NCBI GenBank assembly: GCA_949987705.1
Contig: OX465286.1
Coordinates: 4,875,445-4,939,444, forward strand
Length of the DNA stretch: 64,000 nt
From: Thereva unica
Lineage: Eukaryota; Arthropoda; Insecta; Diptera; Therevidae
Reading direction: 5' to 3'
How positions within the stretch are numbered: position 1 is the first letter of the stretch; each line of letters starts with the position of its first letter. Positions 46,601-59,800 of the stretch are shown here, one piece after another. The notes under the pieces are model-generated. The model was not told where the DNA came from. It did not search any database and worked only from the letters and a program-made list of their open reading frames with translations. A program made the translations under genes and the position numbers.

Positions 46601-48556
46601 CATCTCAGAAGTTTGGGGTTAAACTCCAAGGATACCATGTACATTTTTCTTTCTAGTTCTCTCGCCTGTACTTCTCTTATCTCCATTTCAGATCGTCAAA
46701 GTCCGCATACAGTTGCGCGGTAAGGTCGAATGGAAGCCAGTAAAACCGTGTGTTTTGGGGTTGCCATTTGTTCACTCCCTGCTGGATTACATGCCTGCTC
46801 CTGCCACCTTCCATTTACGCCCGACTAGTCGTCACACAGCAGCAACAATCTGCGTAGTCGTTGCCTATTGTATTATTGAAAACGAAGACTCATCGAAGTA
46901 GATCAAACAAATAAAAAAAAAATCCAGCTACAATCCTCCCCTTTTCACACAGCAGCAGCCCTCATATTTTTTTTGCCAATATATCAAACACACAATATCC
47001 GAAAGGTAAAATCCGATTCTCGATATTAAGATATTCGCTTTATATCCAATTTTCAATAACGTTAAAAAATTAAACATTCATTCTCTTACCCCCTTCGAGA
47101 GACCCACCCCTTTATTATATCCATAGAAGTGTGTGTTTTGGGAGGGTAGAAGAAGATTCTTTTTTGTTGTCCTAACACATCCCAAAGATAATCCGGCAAG
47201 TCCTTGTCAGCGCAATATTTTTTGTGAGTTCTGTACCAGGAGAGTTATAAGACGCGTTTCCTGGTTTCTCTCTCCCCCGCGCCCTGGTCTACCGCGCCAA
47301 CCCTGTCGTGTATATGCCAATCCTTTTCAATATCGCTTCTATCAATTTCCCATTTTTCTCTTAAGCCGCCCCCGTCGCCCCTTGTCGTAGGATATGTGCT
47401 ATGACGTGCTGGTTTCCGTATATTGGCTCTCGTTCTTGTTGTGAGTGAGCTCTGGCGTAGAGATAGGGGATGGCTTGGCAGCAGCCAGAGCACACATATC
47501 GAATTGGGAACCGAGGCAAATTCATATCCGTACTCATCCGTCTTAATCCTTCATCGCTCACATATTCTATCGCACGCTAAACCCCGACAACGTTGACCCA
47601 CAATCAGTCAGGAAGAAATTGAATTCTAAATCCCTTCTTTCACAAAAAAGGATCCATTTGACGGATTCTATATTTTTTTGCAGCTCCTTTTCTAAATTCG
47701 TTGAGCTTTGAAAAAAGGAAACGTTTTTTTTTAATTTAAGGAGCCAACACTGTGTCCTGGTGGTAGTCATTTTTCAGAGACAGTATAGTAATAATACCCC
47801 GAAATTATGCCAAGGATGTAAATCTGCATTAAGTTTAGGTAAAGCGGCTGGGGAATTGATTAAAACTCCAATTAAGGGATCTACAACTGAGATTTTACGA
47901 CCATAGTCCGCTTGTGTCCTAGTTTGATGGATTATCCGGTGGTGTATGGCCTACGGACGAGGGAGGGAGGAATGAAGAAGCCGTGAATCCTCCTAATAAT
48001 GTCTAAGACTCGCATAAAAAAGGATCCCTTTTCGTTCATTTCTGGGGTATATACCCTCCTTGAACCACCACCACCACTACTACCATAATCACCGCCGCCA
48101 CCATTCACTCTCTCTCTACTATAAAACCACCTTGAATATTGGTCCTTTCGGGATTTTTCTTGAGGGAGTATGGTTCTGTTTTCAATGCTAGATGTACCAA
48201 ACATACAATTTACCACTACTAATAGCAGCACTATCCACTCTACTACTACTACTATGAGACCAATGACGCATATATTTTTCTAGAGACGCACCATAGGAGG
48301 GCGATTTAAAATATTCGGGTCAACATTGTGAATGCGACAAATCCTGGCTGTTTTAAGGATTTAGAAAAAAAAACGGTTCTTTTTTCGGGTGAATTATAAA
48401 GAATTCGTATATCTGGAATTTATATTTATATGTATATATTTTGAAAAGGGAACGAAAAAATCAAGGAAACGATTTTTTGTTTGATTATTCAGCCTACCCA
48501 ATCCACATTTTTATTGGTTACTTTTAGTTCCTGATTGATTTTAGTGATGCAGACAG
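46601..48556. other. Unique intron-like sequence
   Basis: No supported gene. Frames of up to 99 codons (47932-48231, minus) are explained by a CCACCACCACCAC-type run. A CGCGCC-rich patch lies near 47275-47300. Confidence 0.45.
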
Positions 48557-49215
48557 TATTCAGCGCGACTTTTAATAGTGATATAATTATTTTCATAATA
48601 TATTTAAACAGTTTTAGCTGTATTCAGCTCTTTTTTTAATCTTTAACTTGCGCTGAACTAAATATACAATTGGATATTACCCCATTTTAAGATCGTGTAG
48701 GCATAATTGACGTTAAACCCGTATTTTGGCCACACTGTATTCTTCATCATTCTAATAAGTTCCATGCACTTTACTCTTAAGTTTGTTTTAGTCTAGATTT
48801 TATAAATTTTCCGGCAGTTTCCCTGCATTGTTAGGATATTTAATAAATTCAGAAGGTTTTTAAATATTATTTAGACCATTTCTAATACATTCCAACAAAT
48901 TTAACTCGTATTCAGCACCTTCAACTGACGCTGAATTGCATATTTCTTTATATATTACCACATTTTAAGATCGTAACAGTCACAAGAACCAAAAATGAAG
49001 GAATAATTCACCCTAAAATCGTATTTGGGCCACACTGTGCATTATTCACCATTCTATTAAGTTCCACAGTTTATCCCTTAAGTTCGTATGAGTCTCGTTT
49101 ATATAAATTCAGATTTTTAATGATTACTTAGACCATTTTTTAATACATTCCAATAAATTTAAATCGTATTCAGCAACTTTAACTGGCGCTGAATTGCATA
49201 TTTATTTATATATAG
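48557..49215. repeat. Three diverged tandem copies, 260-290-bp period
   Basis: GTATTCAGC followed by a (G)CGCTGAA or ACGCTGAAT block starts near 48620, 48908 and 49166. CATTTTAAGATCGT, GGCCACACTGT and TAAGTTCCA recur between them. An extra GTATTCAGCGCGAC at 48557 suggests a fourth remnant. Copies differ at many positions, so the duplication is old. Confidence 0.8.
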
Positions 49216-50708
49216 TAGTATCCTACGCACTAAATCGGTATATTCAATCACATTTTAACGTAATTTATTAAATGTTAACACGCAACCAGCTTCATATTGA
49301 CGGCGTACATTGAGATTCAGTTTGGAATAGAAGTTTTTCTAATTATTGTCTTACAAGATGGTGTAATTCTATAATTTTATCGATAAGTAAGCATCGACAA
49401 GTGATTTCAACATTCAATCATTCAATTCAAATAAAAATGTGACGTAACAAAAGCATCATAAGTATTTGTTGAACGTCGATAAACAATTCGACCACCTTCA
49501 CAAAATTTTCTCATCTCCCGATTAAAGTGGAGCGATAATAAACATCATTGGTTGACAGTAGTCAACTTCAACGTCATTTTTTTACGTTTTCTGCTGTTGT
49601 ATCCAAAAAAAAACAAAAAAAAGAATGTCTTAACAATCACCTTAGATCGTTCTTTTCCAAAGTTTTTCTTTAAAAAAAAAGGTTTTTTCTTTCCGACAAG
49701 TTCAACTCTTAAAAACTTGAAACTGTCATCAATTGAAGATAAAAGAACGAACGTATACGAAAAAATGCTGCCTCTTGGGTCCCAAAGGTGCCCGGGTGTG
49801 TATTTGCCGAAAATTGTGCCATAAACTAGAGAGAGCATGGGTTGTGAGTGAAGGAAGATGACGATGATGATGATTATTATTATTACTATTATTATTATGG
49901 TAGATGGATGTGAATGGAAGAAGGCCACAGCATCGGGGGGCATGGGAATTACTATACTCTCTCTCAAGGTCCAATGGTCTATGTTGTCATTTTCCCTCCA
50001 GTTGCTGATTCAAGTCATTCACTAACCAACCAAACCACCCTTGAGCCTACGCAAAAACTTCTTGCTACTTTATTTCTCCTCTCCTCTCTCTATATAACCA
50101 TCACCATCCTTTTTTCCCCCATCTCCGGAAATCGGTTTTAAGAAAAGAAGAAGGTGGGAGAAAAACTTTCTCGAGGGACTGTGTTTAGAGATATATTCAG
50201 CGCCGCTGTATTCTCTCTCTCTCGCTCAGTAAAAGGGGGCACCAGAAATAACAAACTGGGAAAAAATTCCAGAAATAGAAACTTTGATGTAACAGCAAAA
50301 ATTTTATTTTTTTGTTGTTGTTCTTGTTGTGTACTTGTCTTGTATATATGTAGTACGATTCGATTTGGTAAAAGTGATTTTACTTTCTTTCTGTGCTTTG
50401 CCGTTTTTTTATCGCCAATTTGAACTTATGAGAATAGAAAAGAATATAAAAGGACATGGAAATTTATTGTGTTATGTATGATCTGGGCTAAAGGAGATTG
50501 TCTTAAAAATTGAGAACAAAAAGAAGTCATAGAAAAGAGGTGCCTCCTGCCTTTTTGATGGTTTCTTCAAGTTTTGATTTCAATTTCAGCTGTTTACCCA
50601 AAGAAACTTCACACGGCATAGTATCCAAAATTGTAAATACAGTTTTAACCATACCACATTTCTATTCACAAAACTTAAAGGCAATAGTTATCGCATTTAT
50701 TTCTCAAT
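49216..50708. other. Unique sequence with microsatellites
   Basis: A GATGATGATTATTATTATT run lies at about 49860-49898. The 140-codon minus frame at 49545-49967 is largely this run plus A/T tracts and is not called. Confidence 0.45.
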
Positions 50709-51273
50709 CGTAGTTCTTCGTCAATAGTTATCTAGTTCTTTGACAATAGTTATCGTAGTTCTTTGCCAGCACTTATCGTAGTTCTTTGCCAATAGTTGTA
50801 GTTCTTTGCTAAAAGTTGTCGTAGTTCTTTTCCGATAGTCGTCGTAGTTCTTCGTCAATAGTTATCTAGTTCTTTGGCAATAGTTATCGTAGTTCTTTGC
50901 CAGCACTTATCGTAGTTCTTTGCCAATAGTTGTAGTTCTTTGCTACAAGTTGTCGTAGTTCTTTGTCAATAGTTATCGTAGTTCTTTGCCAATAGTTATC
51001 TAGTTCTTTGACAATAGTTAGTAGTTCTTTGCCTATAGTTATCGTAGTTCTTTGCCTATAATTATCGTAGTTCTTTGCCAATCTAGTTCTTTGACAATAG
51101 TTATCGTAGTTCTTTGCCAGCACTTATCGTAGTTCTTTGCCAATAGTTGTAGTTCTTTGCTACAAGTCGTCGTAGTTCTTTGTCAATAGTTATCTAGTTC
51201 TTTGCCAATAGTAATCTAGTTCTTTGACAATAGTTATCGTAGTTCTTTGCCAACAGATATCGTAGTTCTCTCG
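50709..51273. repeat. ~20-23-bp tandem array (TAGTTCTTTGCCAATAGTTA type)
   Basis: About 26 units of TAGTTCTTTGCCAATAGTTATCG with variants GACAATAG, GCCAGCACTT and GCTACAAGTTG. A longer repeat appears as well: the stretch from GTCAATAG through GCTACAAG recurs with a period near 200 bp. An open minus-strand frame (50884-51123) follows from the period and is not a gene. Confidence 0.95.
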
Positions 51274-54183
51274 TGCAGGGAAACATTTTAAATTACCTTG
51301 ACCAAATATTCTCTGTAAGATCTGTCATTTTGTTTATGTTTGATGCCTCTTGGCCATCTCTAGTTAAAGTAGTATTCTTGGCCCCGAAAGAAGGCTGCTA
51401 CTATGCGCCGTATTGAGCCAATCTCCTCGATTTTGGTGTCACACGTAAATAACTATTTTAAACTGTGCTATTCATGTCTATTGATCTTCTTCCAAAACCA
51501 CCCTTTTTAAAAATTCAACCAACGCTCTTTCTGTTTGTATTTAAATTAAAGTCTCCCTGCCCCGAATGTATTTTCTTTGCATTAATGCCCTCCGTTCGTT
51601 CGTTCATCATGTTAACATCAGCAACAAAATCCTTCACATAATCTCCATCTCCGTCCATCGGGGGGTGTTCGTTCGTTCGTTCATATTCATTCCACTTGGT
51701 AATCCCAATTCAACACCAAATTAATTGTCCCCTGATCGATAGCCATTCCACGTAAGAAATTGAGAGAGAGAGCCTCAAAGTCGGTGTGCTGCACACACAT
51801 CCCGCCCGGCCGCCCGCGCTCGCCCACCCAAGAGAAATCTTCAAATCAAGAGAAAAGCCATTTATTAAAATTAGTTCACTTAACGAATTCCACCCCTCGG
51901 TCGGTCGGTGAGAAGAAATCCTCGCGCGTCCTCCCCCCAGTCTCCATCACTCTTCAGGAATCTTTCAAAATCAGTTTCATACCATCAATCATTTTGAAAA
52001 ATGATTGTCAACATTGTTCAAAGTTTCTCACTATATATGTATACAATATACGCAACCTTAAAAAAATTAGTTGGTCTATACGTTTCTAGTTTATTCTTGC
52101 GCTATATGACACCCCGTGGCCGAGATACGATACACACGACGACAACTAGTGAGGGAAAGACAAAAAGTGCATTGTGCAATCCACCTTCGTGTACTTCTCG
52201 GATATCTTTCTGTGTATTTTTTTATTTTTATCTTTAGCAGCAAATTCAGAGTCACACGACGAAATGATAAATCACGACGTGAAAAATTCACTCGAAACCA
52301 CTAAACTGATATAAAAAATACAATCACACCCACCCTCCTCCTCCTCACACACGGGCGACGACCAACGGTGGGGAATTGTAAATAATTTGGTTCATAAGAA
52401 AGGGTGTCAGTTTTTGCTTAAATCAACACGACCCAAGTGAAAATAAATAATGAAAAATAGCGTGAAACCATTTCATATGAAACACGAGAATTATTTTTTA
52501 TGGTGCTTGTAGATAGTGTGTTTGGAGAGTTTGGTCTCGATATTTTTCTTCACACCCAACTAATAACATCGCAACCGGATATTGGTGGTCGTCTTGCATT
52601 ATTAAACATAAATTTGACACAGGTTATATTTTTTTTTGTTATTAACAAATTTTTGTAACAATTCGATCACCGTTCAATGTATGTATATAGTAGCAGCTAA
52701 CCTCTCTTGAAAGTGGGTCTATGGGTCAAGCCCTCATATTTAGCAACATAGTTGTAGTTCACTAGTGGTGAAATTTGATCGTCTCAGCCCATTTGGAACC
52801 AAATTTTTTTCTACGATTTTCGTGGTAGGTACCTCTTAGATCTTAGTTGCACTGCGTGGAATCGAACCTCAAACCCGTGGGTTGGTAGTCACATGTTTTA
52901 ATCACTACTTACCTCTACTTAGGTCCTTTGCATGTTTCCGGGTATATTTCGCGTATAGTGAGTTTTTTCAAGGATGACATGATGTCTGCATAATAATAGT
53001 AGGTTGACATTAGGGCTTTAGTATACTTTAATCTCGTATACACTATCGACTCAATTACACTCCCATCCCTCCTCGACAATAAAAAAACCCCTAAAACCAT
53101 AGTTAGTTAAGGCAGAAAGAAGCATGCAAACAAGACCCCAGAAACAAGAAAAAACGAACACACTATAAGCAATTACATTACGCTTCCTGAGCCAGGACTA
53201 ATTTTCGCCCTTACACAATTAATCCCACAAAGAAAAATACAAAGCAGCAGCACAAAAAAAAACTAACGAGATGTAGAATGTAACGTCTTAGATACAAGAG
53301 GGGATAATGTACTGCAATAACAACAACAATAACAATAATAAAAAAAATCTCGCATCCTTTTGCCCTGTATTAAAACGTACACAAACTACACAGCGCCACA
53401 AAAAACAATATTGTGTAACTAAAAACACAAACGGAAAATACGAAAATCTTCCTTCGCAGCAAAATTAAGGATCAGCTCCAGCCTAGCCCTGCTACTAAAT
53501 AGTCACTATATAGTTTCCTTATTCGGTTTCTTTTACTTATATTTAACACAGCAACAAACCCCCCCACCCTCGTCCGTTGAGCGCAGACAGCAACAACAAG
53601 GACGACACAAAAAGGGGTGGCTAAGGACTTAATGTCTCGAAACAACCACACGCATTCTTTGCGCTATCTGCTGTGAGTTTTATGAACCTTTTTAACATTC
53701 GTAAATTGCCAACAAACTAACGAACACCAAAAATAACAATTCTTTCTTCGTTCTCGTTTTGGGGGAGGGGGTGATTAAGAAGAAGAAGAAAGGATCGAGG
53801 GGTTATTGTAGAGATTTTCATTCAAGAGGGAAGTGAATGACTGGCGGGAAGAGGGCAAGGGGGGGGGGCAGACGGGGGTTGATAACGAACGAAATAGAAT
53901 TTTATGTTTTTTGTGTTATAAAAAAAGCGCCTACGTAATTAAAGAGAGATGGATAGGGGTTATTCTACAGAGGAGGAGACTAAATCGAGAGGAAGGGCGG
54001 CTAAATTGCATGTAGTAACAAGAAGTTCGGTGGGTAGTTAATTGTGAGAAAAGTTCGTCTTGTATTAAATGAAAGAAACATTTCCTTTGTTCGTCGCGCG
54101 TCCCTTCTTCACATTCACTTATGGCGTGTGGTCTTTGATAGATAAGAGGATGGTAAATATCTGATAGATGGCGCCACAGTATA
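51274..54183. other. Unique sequence with one SINE candidate
   Basis: GTTCGTTCGTTC runs occur at about 51594 and 51669. Outside the SINE candidate no gene or RNA was found. A G run sits at about 53860-53868. Confidence 0.45.
52790..52925 (-). mobile_element. tRNA-derived SINE candidate
   Basis: On the minus strand, GGTAAGTAGTGAT (complement of 52901-52913) is A-box-like. GAGGTTCGATTCC (B box, complement of about 52858-52870) follows roughly 43 bases after its start, the normal tRNA spacing. GACTACCAACCCACGGG lies between, where the anticodon arm would be. After a non-tRNA body the sequence reaches an A-rich segment (complement of the T run at about 52804-52811). No target duplication was found, so the 3' end is uncertain. 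It is a tRNA-like relic rather than a tRNA gene because no acceptor stem forms. Confidence 0.45.
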
Positions 54184-54508
54184 GTTACAAGCTTCCCCTA
54201 TTCTAAATTGTGTTCAGTCATAAGTTACAAGCTTCCCCTATTCTAAATTGTGATCAGTCATAAGTTCCAAGCTTCCCCTTGTTCTAAATTGTGATCAGTC
54301 ACAAGTCACAAGCTTCCCCCTATTCTAAATTGTGATCAGTCACAAGTCACAAGCTTCCCACAAATCTAAATTGTGATCAGTCACAAGTCACAAGCTTCCC
54401 CCTAGTCGAAACTGTAATCAGTCATAAGTTACAAGCTTCCCCTATTCTAAATTGTGATCAGTCACAAGTCACAAGCAAATTGTGATCAGTCATTAGTCAC
54501 AAGCTTTC
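54184..54508. repeat. 40-41-bp minisatellite, about eight units
   Basis: GTTACAAGCTTCCCC or GTCACAAGCTTCCCC, then TATTCTAAATTGTGATCAGTC, repeats from 54184, 54224, 54264, 54305 and onward. The penultimate unit is shortened. Confidence 0.95.
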
Positions 54509-54787
54509 GAGGCTATTGAGAATTTGATTCGTGTGATTATCAGCTATTTTGGCATTCTAAGCACTCGTTCGTGGATTGTAAATACTGACTGCTATTTTGG
54601 GGAAGTGGGGAATCGGCAGCCTTGAAAACTATGTATTCCATTTTGATTGATGAATTTGATTGCGTTCGAACATCACCCAAATATCACTCCATTGTCTTGA
54701 AGGCGATTCAGAATTCCATTTCCACATGACAGATATGTCAAATTTCAGCCGTCCAAATTGAATTGTCACGAAAATTCATAAAATTCT

Positions 54788-55012
54788 GGCCCCTGTGCTG
54801 AAAGTCGAGTCGTGTGACGTGACAAGCCGATTGAGCTGAAGAAAGTGACGTTTGAGTCGAATAACAACTTTTCGCATAGGAACCAACACTTAAATTAGAA
54901 CTTTCACTCTAGGCTCTAGGTGCTGAAAGTCGTCGTAATTCAACTGAAACGTCGATTTCTTCAACTCAAAAGACTTGTCACGTCACACGACTCGACTTTC
55001 GGCGCAGGGGCC
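54788..55012. mobile_element. 225-bp MITE with ~70-bp inverted repeats
   Basis: The left arm GGCCCCTGTGCTGAAAGTCG and the right arm (reverse complement GGCCCCTGCGCCGAAAGTCG) pair over about 70 bp with few mismatches, including GTGTGACGTGACAAG. TCT at 54785-54787 and 55013-55015 is a 3-bp direct repeat. A third internal GTGCTGAAAGTCG occurs near 54922, so the right half carries a nested copy of the end. Same family as 26399-26630. No coding capacity. Confidence 0.85.
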
Positions 55013-55015
55013 TCT

Positions 55016-58000
55016 GACATAACATCCTTTGTGATTCACCACTTCCCTGCTCTTCACTCTCACTTTCATAATATAATATTACTGCACCCACACACACAGC
55101 ACAACCCCTCTGTTCATCCCTTCCATGATCCCGCACTCTACTACCACCCCCCCCCCCCCCCGCGTGCATTTTAAGTGAGCTTCCGCGGTTGATGTTTTCA
55201 TGCGAAAGATAAATGTTAAACATAAAAAAAAATTCGTGATAATTTTAATGAAACATTAAGTAAAAATGAATTTATGATTTTATGGGATTTTGTTTCGCCG
55301 AAACTAATTACAGGTCCGACCACTGGCGATGATGTATAACAGGTATAACGACGGCAGACCGGCGGGCGGATGGGGCAATAAAAATTATTAAAAACCCATC
55401 AACCAAAGCGGTGGCCCCGCACAAATTATGGGCGTTTATTTTCACCTGAAATTTTTTTGTGTGTGTGTTTTTGTACACCGGCGAGAGGTATTTTTCACGT
55501 TAATGAATGAGGGAGCACATCTCTTCTATTTTATGATGGACGATGGATGGTTGGACGACGACGGCCTAAACTGGACCAATTCAGATTTTCGTTGTTGTTG
55601 TTTCGTGATTCATTTTTTTCATCTGAGGACGATGGTGTCTTCTTTCTTGCTTGGGATAAAAAGATTCATGTTGTGTGTATTTCGTTGGTTATAGTTATAC
55701 TTGGGCTAGTTGGTATAAGCTGATTAAGACCAAGGCGGCAGCCTAAAAGCCTCCACAAAAAAAATGTTCAAGTCATTTCGACGAAACAAGGCAAAGCAGA
55801 AAATCGACCAACGACCAAGAAAATCGTCTTAAGAGGGCCTCTTTAACTCTCAGCCGGTCGTCTGTCCAGTCTTGGCGCTGCACCCCCTTCTTCACCGTCC
55901 TTATAGAGCGTCAAGAATGGTCGTCGCAGAGGGGGCAGGGGAGCATCAATAATGATAATAAAAAAAATATATAATAAAGTTTCACGCGCCGCCCGTTGGT
56001 GTTATCGGGAACTTGTTAGCAGCGAGAAGTTTGCTTTCTTCCCTCCTTTCTTATCTGTTTTTTATCTTTTTTCCTTCCCCGCCGCCGACGTCGTCGTCTT
56101 ATTTTTTCTCGCCTCTTTAAAAGTTGCCTGATATGAAATCAATTGATCGGAAAAAAAACTTCAAACGAGGCGACTTTTTTCTTCTTCCCTTATTTTTTTT
56201 GGATTTTAACTTGGCGCAACTTTTTCCTGCCTGATAATTTCTTAGTGGGGAACACACACACACAGAACAGAACAGAAAAAAAGAAGACGACCGACGAGTC
56301 TCAAGGAAGTCCGTAGTTTTAGGTAGTTAAGGAGAGGAGCTCCTTTTCTTTATGTTTCTTTAGTACTTTCTTCTCTTGTTGAGAGAGATAAGATAGGGGA
56401 GGATATGGGGGTGTTCCTGCCTCCACTTACTCAGTCAGTCTCTCCCCCTCTCTCGTAGAACGGTGCTGTTGATGCGATATCGTTAATTATTTTCTTTATA
56501 TTATTTGCGCTCTGGTGAAAGCCCATAAAGGCGGACTTGATAAGGCGAGAAATTAAAATTCGATTAGTAGACGATCTTATCGTTAATTTCACTTTCTTTC
56601 TCTCAGACCTTTTTTCGAGGAGGATATGAAGAAGTAAAGTAGTGGCGTAGAGTGGTGCTGATGGTGGGGATGGGGGGGCAGGTTGTGTGAAAGTTTGGTC
56701 CATTGAAATGGGTTTTCTTTCAGATAACGCCACAATGAGGTCCGTATTACATCAACGAACTTAATCCTTGATCGGTATTTTATCATCATTCTGCTTCCCC
56801 ATAATTTCCAAACGAGAGTATGTAAATGCATATGGGGTATAGTCCCCCCATTCTAACTGTTTTGTTGGCATATCATATGCACCTGGATCTATATATGATT
56901 TTTGAGTTCTCCTATGGCAATTGCAGCTTTGGGGCCGCACACTTCAATTTAAGTATACAAAATTAAGTTATCATATTAGTATGTATAGGGGGTCACCATT
57001 AGCTATAAGGGCCATTGTGCACTTAAGCACTTCCATCTGTGTACTGTAGACATATCCGTGACCTGACGGCGGCTTCAGTGCAGTACCAGGGTATCTATAA
57101 AAAAATATCGGCACGATGTAATTCAATGGAAACAAATTTGGGAAGGCGCGGCATGTTCCCACACATCCCATCCGACGCAGTGGGGTTCCGACGTTTTCAG
57201 TGCCGTTCAGGCATCCGTAAAAACCGCAAATAATACCACTGATATTTTTTAATTTTCTTTATTTTAAATGCAATGGAAAATTTTATAAAGTTTATTTGAA
57301 TGTAATGTGCTTTGATATAGGGTGGCTAGAATAGCCGAATGTATTTCCCTACTACATATATGCATAGACTCGTGCGCGGACCAACTTCTCGACTTTTTTT
57401 TAGAAAATTACGGAGTGCGTTTTGTCTCATTCTAAAATGTTCATAGAATTTAGTTACACTTCCCGAAGAATCCATCCACATGAGATGGATGAACCCCCTC
57501 TCTTGTTTTTATTCTTTTACTCCTGAACGGAAGCCACTGACACGGAAAGTATCGGTACGGTGCCGTCACGGATATGTGTGGATTGACCTAAATAACTCGA
57601 TTTTGATATATACCGCGAAGGAAGTGAAATAAAGAAAAACAGATTATTATATGCCCTTACAATATTTCTCATCTCTTCTTCAATCTTAGCATATTTCCCG
57701 TCCACTTCAACTGAAATTGTTTTTCTATTGAAATTCCAAAGAAACCCCTCATAAAAATCGCAGCCACAAAACATCAATTTCAAAACAACATTCATTCTTA
57801 TTCTTCCAAGTGCGCTTCAAGTGCAATAAAACTCGCTATATTTGTCCTCAAACACAGCTCAACAGCCTCCTCCTCTTCCACGGGGCATATCCATAAAAAA
57901 CCCGTATTTCACATCCTTACCTCTACCTCCACCCGATTCCCGATACTCAACTGTTGCACTTTTCCTATTGTCTCTTAAATCATTTCCCCTTACACGGTAA

Positions 58001-59200
58001 AGGCACGTTTTTGCAGTAACATGAATGACTCAATAAATCCGTAACGATATATCCCACCACCAGGCAGCACCGAAGCCACCACCACCACCACTGCCGCCAT
58101 CTACAGAGCAGAATAAGAAAAAGACAGTGTGTAATTCTGTGATCATAAGTGGAGTCACTTTGCTCCTGAAAGACCTCCATTTCCGTTCCATCCATCCATT
58201 CCCTGATAGAGATCCGCTGAGGAGCTCGAATGGATATAGAAGAGGAGCTTGTGTAGCAGCAAGCAACATGGCATGGCCCACGAAGACGGCCAAGTGCACA
58301 TGCAGGGCCTGAAGACGCGCAATTTAATTTTATAGCATTTATAGAGCCCCAAGACACTAAACGTACCTGGGACACAGGCCATACGACAAGCGTGCCTAGG
58401 GCCGTAATCGTAAAACTGTCAGACCGTAAAAATCGAATTTCCCGTCGCACTCTATCGCTTCGCTTGGATGGTGGTGGTGCTCCGCCCGACACTCCGACAG
58501 CCAGTCAGTCAGTCAGTCAGTTACCCACCAGTCTTCGGCACATAAACCGGTAGCCCTCAAGAAAATAGGGTCATACAGAAGAAGGGTTGAGGTGTACTTA
58601 AGTCGGCACATTGCCTCCCCGCCGATATACTACACACAATGAGATATAAGAACGACCAATTTTCAATATCCTTCACACTTTGGCCCGATCGTATCGATAT
58701 ACCAAGTGTCGTTGCGGTTGGAGCCGAATGTGTATGGAAATGAGGTGATAAAATAAAGGCAAACACCACCAGCAACCAAAGCCTTCCGAGGAGAACGTGT
58801 ACACATAAAACCAGCATAAACAGGAGAGGTGACTGAGCCTCGACCTACTGGCTTTATGTGGGCTTTCCCTACTATATATGTATACCTATACGACACACGA
58901 ATTGAGCAATCTAGAGACACATTTATTGTCACACTGTGGACATGGACATGGGGCTCCCAGTGATGTTGCAATCCATGTGCAATTAACCGGAAGGGACAGG
59001 ATTTTTGATTGAATTTCGTCGCATGTTGAGCGATTTTCAATTTTTTTTAAATTTTTCGATTTTACCTCGGGAAAATTCATCTATCACGGTCAATGAACGT
59101 CCGAAATTACATAGACCTCTCTCGGCACAGGTTTTATGCTATTATGTCATTGGTTGTTAGTTGAAACGCTACTCCAAGGCGTCTGACGAGCTGTTATAAT
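55016..59200. other. Unique intron-like sequence
   Basis: A C run lies at 55147-55160, CA runs at about 55087 and 56252, and CAGT repeats at 58502-58520. A minus-strand open stretch of 42 codons, 58492-58367, ends in a consensus donor CAG|GTACGT, but no start codon or acceptor was found for it. Longer minus frames over 57980-58492 read through this donor and show no domain. Confidence 0.45.
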
Positions 59201-59514
59201 GCCGTCAAGAAAAACACCATCTAAACTTGTTCCTCATCGCCTCCTGGGTTCCGCACAGCCTCATTGGTTCCTCACGCCCATATGGCCAGCTTCTCCACTT
59301 TTTTCCGCCTGTCAGATTTCACACTGTAGGTCCTAGGGAGGGAGCTGTGAGGAGGAGCAGCTTGAAGGCCATTGACTGTGATCCATTTAGAAGGAGCGCT
59401 CTAGTAACAAGGTCGCCGCCAGCGGGGTGGGAGAGGAGGTGCAAAAATTGAACCTGACTCGGACCAACTACTACTACATTCAGCGCTTCCCAGAAACTGG
59501 GAGTTTAAATAAAA

Positions 59515-59800
59515 GAACTCATGCAGGATCTTAGTGCGCGGAACCATATCGCCCACGGACTTCTTGCCAGGGTGAGGAAGATGAGATCAACCTTTCTCAA
59601 GGTGCAGGAAGAGAGGGTAGAGAAAAGCGGGATATCCTATGCGGAAATCCCGAGGAAGGTCAGAACGCACACTTCCTTAATGGACCTTGCAGATGAGGTA
59701 ACACGTATCAGGCGGGCGGACGCAGAAAGGAGAGCTTCTTGTGGAACTAAAGTAAAGCTGTGGACCTCTAGCGGAAGGTCAAATCATTGTTAGGGGAAGC
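59515..59800 (+). pseudogene. Possible retroelement gag-like relic
   Basis: A 90-codon frame encodes LSARNHIAHGLLARVRKMRS, then FLKVQEERVEKSGISYAEIP and DLADEVTRIRRADAERRAS, a charged, helix-prone stretch. The composition resembles the coiled-coil part of LINE ORF1/gag proteins. Upstream (59227-59451) is another open frame with PPAGWERRCKN, separated by stops. No zinc knuckle is visible. Assignment rests on overall character, so confidence is low; an ordinary unknown exon is the alternative. Confidence 0.3.

Noticed and set aside
49545..49967. 140-codon minus-strand frame rich in Ile
   Set aside because: Generated by an ATT/GAT microsatellite and homopolymer tracts.
50709..51273. CRISPR-like regular repeats
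   Set aside because: Units are directly adjacent with no unique spacers, and the sequence is eukaryotic. The 128-bp and 183-bp arrays fail for the same reason.
57980..58492. 170-codon minus-strand frame
   Set aside because: It has no ATG start, reads through a consensus splice donor, and its second half is a Trp/Gly run from a CCACCACCAC repeat.
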